Shown here: piece by piece, positions 58,969-64,000 of the stretch
Layout of the letters: each line of letters starts with the position of its first letter
Position numbering within the stretch: position 1 is the first letter of the stretch
Program-made: the position numbers and the translations under genes
Source of the DNA: Ruegeria halocynthiae
Lineage (GTDB): Bacteria > Pseudomonadota > Alphaproteobacteria > Rhodobacterales > Rhodobacteraceae
Assembly: GCF_000743705.1 (NCBI RefSeq)
Contig: NZ_JQEZ01000004.1
Coordinates: forward strand, 212,149 to 276,148
DNA length: 64,000 nucleotides
Direction: 5' to 3'
Notes under the pieces: generated by a model
What the model was told of the DNA's origin: nothing
What the model saw: only the letters and a program-made list of their open reading frames with translations
Database searches by the model: none

Positions 58969-60747
58969 ATGAAAATGACGACGGAAGAGGCTTTTGTTAA
59001 GGTCCTGCAAATGCACGGGATTGAACATGCGTTCGGGATTATCGGCTCTGCGATGATGCCGATCTCGGACCTGTTTCCGAAAGCTGGCATCATGTTCTGG
59101 GACTGCGCGCATGAGGGCAGCGCTGGCATGATGGCCGATGGTTACACCCGCGCCACTGGCAAAATGTCGATGATGATCGCGCAGAACGGCCCCGGTATCA
59201 CCAACTTTGTCACCGCCGTAAAGACCGCCTATTGGAATCATACACCCCTATTGCTGGTCACACCGCAGGCGGCGAACAAGACCATTGGTCAGGGTGGTTT
59301 TCAGGAAGTCGAGCAGATGAAACTGTTCGAAGACATGGTCGCTTATCAGGAAGAGGTTCGCGATCCGACCCGCGTCTGCGAGGTTCTGAACCGCGTGATC
59401 ATGCAGGCCAAACGCGCCAGCGGCCCGGCCCAGTTGAACATCCCGCGCGATATGTGGACGCAAGTGATTGACGTCGACCTGCCAGCCATTGTCGAATTCG
59501 AACGCCCCTCGGGCGGTGAAGATGCCGTGGCGCAAGCGGCCGAGCTGATATCGAACGCGAAAAACCCGGTGATCTTGAATGGTGCCGGTGTGGTTCTGTC
59601 CGAAGGCGGCATCGACGCCTCGAAAGCGCTGGCCGAACGCTTGGATGCGCCGGTATGCGTTGGCTACCAGCACAATGACGCGTTTCCGGGCAGCCACCCG
59701 CTGTTTGCAGGCCCGCTGGGCTATAACGGATCAAAAGCGGGGATGGAGCTGATCAGCGAAGCGGATGTGGTGCTGTGCCTGGGCACCCGTCTGAACCCGT
59801 TCTCGACCCTGCCAGGGTATGGCATGGAGTATTGGCCCGCCGACGCAAAAATCATTCAGGTGGATATCAACCCGGATCGCATCGGTCTGACCAAGAAACT
59901 CTCTATCGGCATTATTGGTGATGCGGCCAAGGTTGCGCGCGGTATTCTGGCGCAGCTTAGCGATACCGCCGGTGACGCGGGGCGCGACGACCGCAAGTCC
60001 AAGATCGCGCAGAAGAAATCCGCTTGGGCGCAGCAATTGTCCAGCATGGATCACGAGGATGACGACCCCGGCACCACCTGGAACCAGCGCGCCCGTGCGG
60101 ACAAGCCCGACTGGATGAGCCCGCGCATGGCGTGGCGCGCGATTCAGTCCGCCCTGCCGAAAGAGGCGATCATCAGCTCCGACATCGGCAACAACTGCGC
60201 CATCGGCAATGCGTACCCCTCGTTCGAGGAAGGCCGCAAGTATCTGGCCCCGGGCCTGTTCGGCCCCTGCGGATATGGTTTGCCATCAGTAATGGGTGCC
60301 AAGATCGGCTGCCCGGACGTGCCCGTTGTCGGTTTCGCCGGGGATGGTGCCTTTGGCATCGCGGTCAACGAGCTGACCGCCATCGGCCGTGAGGAATGGC
60401 CCGCAATCACCCAGATCGTTTTCCGCAACTATCAGTGGGGTGCGGAAAAACGGAACTCGACCCTGTGGTATGACGACAATTTCGTCGGCACTGAACTGGA
60501 TACCAAAGTGTCCTATGCCGGGATCGCGCAGGCCTGTGGCTTGAAGGGCGTGGTGGCACGCACGATGGATGAGCTGACTGCGGCGCTGAACCAGGCGATC
60601 ACGGATCAGAAAAACGGAATCACCACCTTGATCGAGGCCATGATCAATCAGGAACTGGGTGAGCCATTCCGCCGTGATGCAATGAAAAACCCGGTCGCAG
60701 TTGCGGGTATCTCGGCGGATGACATGACCCCGCAGGCTGGGGTATAA
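58969..60747 (+). CDS. xsc: Sulfoacetaldehyde acetyltransferase
   Basis: Xsc cleaves sulfoacetaldehyde with phosphate into acetyl phosphate and sulfite, using thiamine diphosphate. The product is 592 residues, the usual length. The N-terminal TPP half has the catalytic-glutamate region CAHEGSAGMMADGYTRATG and the QNGPGITNF loop; the C-terminal GFAGDGAFGIAVNEL is the GDG...N TPP motif. Its partner pta follows 5 bases later. It is central to taurine and other C2-sulfonate use. Confidence 0.97.
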   Translation: MKMTTEEAFVKVLQMHGIEHAFGIIGSAMMPISDLFPKAGIMFWDCAHEGSAGMMADGYTRATGKMSMMIAQNGPGITNFVTAVKTAYWNHTPLLLVTPQAANKTIGQGGFQEVEQMKLFEDMVAYQEEVRDPTRVCEVLNRVIMQAKRASGPAQLNIPRDMWTQVIDVDLPAIVEFERPSGGEDAVAQAAELISNAKNPVILNGAGVVLSEGGIDASKALAERLDAPVCVGYQHNDAFPGSHPLFAGPLGYNGSKAGMELISEADVVLCLGTRLNPFSTLPGYGMEYWPADAKIIQVDINPDRIGLTKKLSIGIIGDAAKVARGILAQLSDTAGDAGRDDRKSKIAQKKSAWAQQLSSMDHEDDDPGTTWNQRARADKPDWMSPRMAWRAIQSALPKEAIISSDIGNNCAIGNAYPSFEEGRKYLAPGLFGPCGYGLPSVMGAKIGCPDVPVVGFAGDGAFGIAVNELTAIGREEWPAITQIVFRNYQWGAEKRNSTLWYDDNFVGTELDTKVSYAGIAQACGLKGVVARTMDELTAALNQAITDQKNGITTLIEAMINQELGEPFRRDAMKNPVAVAGISADDMTPQAGV

Positions 60748-60752
60748 ATCGC

Positions 60753-61781
60753 ATGAAACCTCTGCGCGCCATTCTCGGATCGGCATCCGTTTCCAACAAG
60801 ATCATCGCCCTGTCCGAAGGCGATGATCCCCGCGTTGTCGAAGGCGCGGTCATGGCCGTGAAAGAGGATGTCGGGCGGATCATTCTAGTTGGCGATCAGG
60901 CCAGGGTTTCGGCACTGCTGGGCACGCATGAGGGGTTCGATCCGGACCGGATCGAAATTCACGATCCGAAGACATCCCCGAATGCACCTGAACTTTCGCA
61001 GGCCTTGTACCAATTGCGCAAGCATAAGGGCATGACCGAAGAGCGGGCGCAAAAGCAGATCACCAACAGGCTGACCTATGCCGCCATGCTGGTACAGCAG
61101 GGCATCGCTGACGGCACCGTCGGCGGCGCTGTTGAAACGACATCGGATACAGTCCGCACCGCCTTGCAGATCATCGGAGCCGCGCCGGGCGCGGCCATGG
61201 TATCCAGCTTTTTCCTGATGCTGTTCTGTCAGGATCACCACGACGTAAAAGGTGCCCGCATCTTTGCCGATTGCGGCCTTGTGGTCGATCCCAATGCGCA
61301 GGAGATGGCGGAAATCGCTCGCGCATCTGCCGCCTCGTATACGGTGTTGACCGGGGAAACGGCGCGGGTGGCGATGCTGTCCTTTTCCACCTCAGGCAGC
61401 GCCGATCATCCCAAAGTTTCAAAAGTGGTCGAGGCGACCCGCATAGCGCGCGAACAAGACCCTGACCTGCTGATTGACGGCGAATTGCAGTTCGATGCCG
61501 CATTCGTGCCCGAGGTCGCGGCGAAAAAAGCCACCGACTCGCCCCTTAAGGGCGAAGCGAATGTTTTTGTTTTCCCCAGCCTGAACGCGGGCAATCTTGG
61601 CTACAAGATTGCGCAGCGGATCGGCGGGGTCGAAGCCATCGGACCAGTGCTGCAAGGTCTGGCCAAACCGGCCAACGATCTGTCGCGCGGCTGTTCCGCC
61701 AAAGATGTTTTGCACATGATCGCCGTCACAGCGGTACAGGCGCAGCATAATCAACTTGGAACGCAAGTCGCGCCAGATTGA
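60753..61781 (+). CDS. pta: Phosphate acetyltransferase (short form)
   Basis: Converts acetyl phosphate from Xsc to acetyl-CoA. The 342-residue product is just the PTA_PTB catalytic domain (no N-terminal P-loop domain as in E. coli Pta); typical motifs are VVEGAVMAVKEDVGRIILVG, VFPSLNAGNLGYKIAQRIGG and GPVLQGLAKPANDLSRGCS near the end. It begins 5 bases after xsc, so both are co-expressed. A further 72 bases lead to the molybdoenzyme gene. Confidence 0.97.
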   Translation: MKPLRAILGSASVSNKIIALSEGDDPRVVEGAVMAVKEDVGRIILVGDQARVSALLGTHEGFDPDRIEIHDPKTSPNAPELSQALYQLRKHKGMTEERAQKQITNRLTYAAMLVQQGIADGTVGGAVETTSDTVRTALQIIGAAPGAAMVSSFFLMLFCQDHHDVKGARIFADCGLVVDPNAQEMAEIARASAASYTVLTGETARVAMLSFSTSGSADHPKVSKVVEATRIAREQDPDLLIDGELQFDAAFVPEVAAKKATDSPLKGEANVFVFPSLNAGNLGYKIAQRIGGVEAIGPVLQGLAKPANDLSRGCSAKDVLHMIAVTAVQAQHNQLGTQVAPD

Positions 61782-61853
61782 CGACTAAAAAATAAAGTTC
61801 CGATTTTCCGTCAAATATGGGCATGATCGGGTAGTCAGCTACAGGGGGCGCAC

Positions 61854-64000
61854 GTGAACCAGCCAACTATTGATACTTCGCCCAAGGTCTCGGACGAGAT
61901 CCGCAAGACCACTTGCTACATGTGCGCCTGCCGCTGTGGCATCAACGTCCACATGAAGGACGGCAAAGTCGCCTATATCGAAGGCAACCGCGATCACCCG
62001 GTCAACAAGGGCGTATTATGTGCCAAGGGCAGCGCAGGGATCATGCAGGTCAACGCACCCTCACGCCTGCGCAAGCCCCTGCGCCGTGTCGGCCCGCGCG
62101 GTTCAGGCGAATTCCGCGAGATTGAATGGGATGAAGCCATCAGCACCGCAGTCGGCTGGCTGAATGAACTGCACGAAACCGCGCCGCAAAAGCTGGCCTT
62201 TTTCACCGGACGCGATCAAAGCCAAAGCTTTACGTCATTCTGGGCGCAGAATTTCGGCACGCCCAACTATGCGGCCCATGGCGGGTTCTGTTCCGTCAAC
62301 ATGGCTGCAGGCGGCATCTATACGATGGGTGGCGCGTTTTGGGAATTTGGCCAACCCGATTGGGATCACACCAAGCTTTTCATGCTGTTTGGCGTGGCCG
62401 AAGACCACGACAGCAACCCCATCAAGATGGGGCTGGGCAAGATCAAGGCGCGCGGTGCGCGGGTGATTGGGGTGAACCCGATCCGATCCGGTTACAACGC
62501 AATCGCCGACGACTGGGTCGGCATTACCCCGGGCACCGATGGCCTGTTCATCCTGTCGCTGATCCATGTGCTGATGAAGGCAGGTAAGATCGACCTGGAT
62601 TACCTCAGCCGCTATACCAACGCGCCGGTGCTGGTGAATGCAGCCGAAGGGCCTGAAAAGGGTCTGTTCCTGCGTGACGGCGATGGCAAACCGCTGGTGA
62701 TCGACCGCAAGACAGGGGAACCCACCGCCTTCGATAAACCGGGCGTGCGGCCCGATCTGTCGGCGACCTATGACAAGGACGGTGTCACCCACCGGCCCGT
62801 CTTTCACCTGATGGCGGAAAAATACCTGAACGACGATCACGCCCCCGAGGCCGTGGCCGAGCGCTGTGGGATCCCCGCCAGCCGCATCCGCGCCATCGCC
62901 GCCGAAATCGCCCGCGTTGCCTTTGACGAGGCGATCGAGCTAGATCAGGAATGGACCGATTTTCGGGGTGAAACACATTCGAAAATGATCGGCCGACCCG
63001 TCAGCTTCCACGCCATGCGCGGGATTTCGGCCCATGCCAACGGGTTTCAAACCTGCCGCGCGCTGCATGTGCTGCAAATCCTGTTGGGCACGGTCGAGGT
63101 TCCCGGCGGGTTCCGGTTCAAACCGCCCTACCCCAAACCGGTCGAGGCCCACCCGACCCCCCATGGCGACCGCCGCCCCGGACGCCCGCTGGAAGGCCCG
63201 CATCTTGGCTTCCCGCGCGGCCCCGAAGATCTGTTGCTGGACGAAAACGGCAACGCCCAACGCATCGACAAGGCGTTCACATGGGAAAACCCGATGTCAG
63301 CCCATGGGTTGATGCATATGGTGATTTCGAACGCCGCTGCCGGCGATCCCTACAAGATCAACACCCTGTTCATGTATATGGCCAACATGTCGTGGAATTC
63401 GTCCATGAACACCAAGGGCGTGATGGAAATGCTGACCGCCCGCAACGAGGATGGCAAATACGTCATCCCCAACATCATCTATTCCGATGCCTATTCCTCG
63501 GAAATGGTGGCCTATGCTGACTTGATCCTGCCCGACACGACCTATCTGGAACGGCACGATTGTATTTCGCTGCTCGACCGTCCGATCTGCGAGGCTGACG
63601 CCGCCGCCGACGCCATCCGCTGGCCGGTGATCGAACCCGACCGCGATGTGCGCGGGTTTCAGTCGGTGCTGATCGAACTGGCCAACCGCATGAACCTGCC
63701 GGGCTTCACCAACGAAGACGGCAGTCCGAAATGGAAAGACTACGCCGATTATATCGTCACCCATCAGCGCAAGCCGGGCATTGGCCCCCTGGCCGGGTTC
63801 CGTGGCGAAAACGGCGATAAAGAAGGACGGGGCGAGGTCAACCCAGACCAGCTGAACCGCTATATCGAAAACGGCGGCTTCTATGTCGCTCATATCCCCG
63901 AGGGGGCCGACTATTACAAACCCTGGAACGCGGCCTATCAGGACTGGGCCGTCAGCATGGGCATCTATGACAGCCCACAGCCCTACCTGTTCCAGCTCTA
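61854..64000 (+). CDS. soeA: Molybdopterin oxidoreductase, SoeA-like sulfite dehydrogenase subunit (3' end beyond window)
   Basis: Open from a GTG at 61854, preceded by AGGGGG, to the window end: about 715 residues of an expected 950 or so. The N-terminus has the 4Fe-4S site CYMCACRCG with a fourth cysteine in VLCAKGSAG, then molybdopterin-binding segments (FFTGRDQSQSFTSFWAQNFGT, VIGVNPIRSGYNAIADDW). There is no Tat signal, so it acts in the cytoplasm, as SoeA does. Downstream position behind xsc-pta agrees with removal of their sulfite. SoeBC should follow but are outside. Confidence 0.85.
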   Translation, partial: MNQPTIDTSPKVSDEIRKTTCYMCACRCGINVHMKDGKVAYIEGNRDHPVNKGVLCAKGSAGIMQVNAPSRLRKPLRRVGPRGSGEFREIEWDEAISTAVGWLNELHETAPQKLAFFTGRDQSQSFTSFWAQNFGTPNYAAHGGFCSVNMAAGGIYTMGGAFWEFGQPDWDHTKLFMLFGVAEDHDSNPIKMGLGKIKARGARVIGVNPIRSGYNAIADDWVGITPGTDGLFILSLIHVLMKAGKIDLDYLSRYTNAPVLVNAAEGPEKGLFLRDGDGKPLVIDRKTGEPTAFDKPGVRPDLSATYDKDGVTHRPVFHLMAEKYLNDDHAPEAVAERCGIPASRIRAIAAEIARVAFDEAIELDQEWTDFRGETHSKMIGRPVSFHAMRGISAHANGFQTCRALHVLQILLGTVEVPGGFRFKPPYPKPVEAHPTPHGDRRPGRPLEGPHLGFPRGPEDLLLDENGNAQRIDKAFTWENPMSAHGLMHMVISNAAAGDPYKINTLFMYMANMSWNSSMNTKGVMEMLTARNEDGKYVIPNIIYSDAYSSEMVAYADLILPDTTYLERHDCISLLDRPICEADAAADAIRWPVIEPDRDVRGFQSVLIELANRMNLPGFTNEDGSPKWKDYADYIVTHQRKPGIGPLAGFRGENGDKEGRGEVNPDQLNRYIENGGFYVAHIPEGADYYKPWNAAYQDWAVSMGIYDSPQPYLFQL

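Overview
The window looks like a chromosomal segment of a marine roseobacter (Rhodobacteraceae/Roseobacteraceae, Alphaproteobacteria), probably close to Ruegeria. The grounds are a GC-rich sequence with strong third-position GC bias, the cbb3 oxidase/FnrL/hemN block, a DUF1013 (TrcR-type) regulator, a Hint_2-domain protein, and the tauR-xsc-pta-molybdopterin oxidoreductase order known from Ruegeria pomeroyi. The genus call is inference. I see no tRNA, CRISPR array, insertion sequence, prophage or replication origin.

Layout. 1-20.9 kb is the translation/transcription superoperon on the minus strand: secE, nusG, rplK, rplA, rplJ, rplL, rpoB, rpoC, then rpsL, rpsG, fusA and the start of tuf. It is broken at several joints by accessory genes: a secreted DUF4189 protein between rpsL and rpsG, a glycosyltransferase and a macro-domain protein between rpoC and rpsL, a phosphotransferase and a Hint protein between rplJ and rplA, and an AT-rich secreted protein between rplK and nusG. 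21-32 kb is the micro-oxic respiration block: ccoGHIS, ccoNOQP, a LysR regulator with a small divergent ORF, a universal stress protein, fnrL and hemN. I found three TTGAY-N4-GTCAA FnrL boxes, in the ccoG, ccoN/usp and fnrL/hemN promoter regions. 33.7-42 kb carries an EF-G-like paralogue with a degenerate G domain, a Yej-type peptide ABC importer, and the membrane-anchored cytochrome c CycM.

42-47 kb holds pheA, a GNAT acetyltransferase, an SRPBCC protein, NudC and a CpdB-type phosphodiesterase/nucleotidase. 47.1-52.6 kb holds the 4.5S SRP RNA gene (ffs), an alpha/beta hydrolase, a textbook cobalamin riboswitch in front of one small Cys-rich gene of unknown function, a protein tyrosine phosphatase, and dnaX-ybaB-recR with a perfect 20-bp-arm palindrome between dnaX and ybaB. 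52.6-57.3 kb holds small membrane and secreted proteins, ribonuclease T2, a TrcR-like regulator, and an ArsR/permease pair with a visible operator. 57.4-64 kb is the taurine/C2-sulfonate branch: TauR, Xsc, Pta and a partial SoeA-like sulfite dehydrogenase subunit, with paired TauR-like boxes before both tauR and xsc.

Functional logic. Xsc splits sulfoacetaldehyde into acetyl phosphate and sulfite, Pta makes acetyl-CoA, and SoeA would oxidise the sulfite. FnrL would switch on the high-affinity cbb3 oxidase, its copper and assembly machinery, and oxygen-independent haem synthesis when oxygen falls. The best candidates for undescribed biology are the riboswitch-controlled Cys-rich protein, the EF-G paralogue, the small ORF opposite the LysR gene, and the accessory genes embedded in the ribosomal superoperon.
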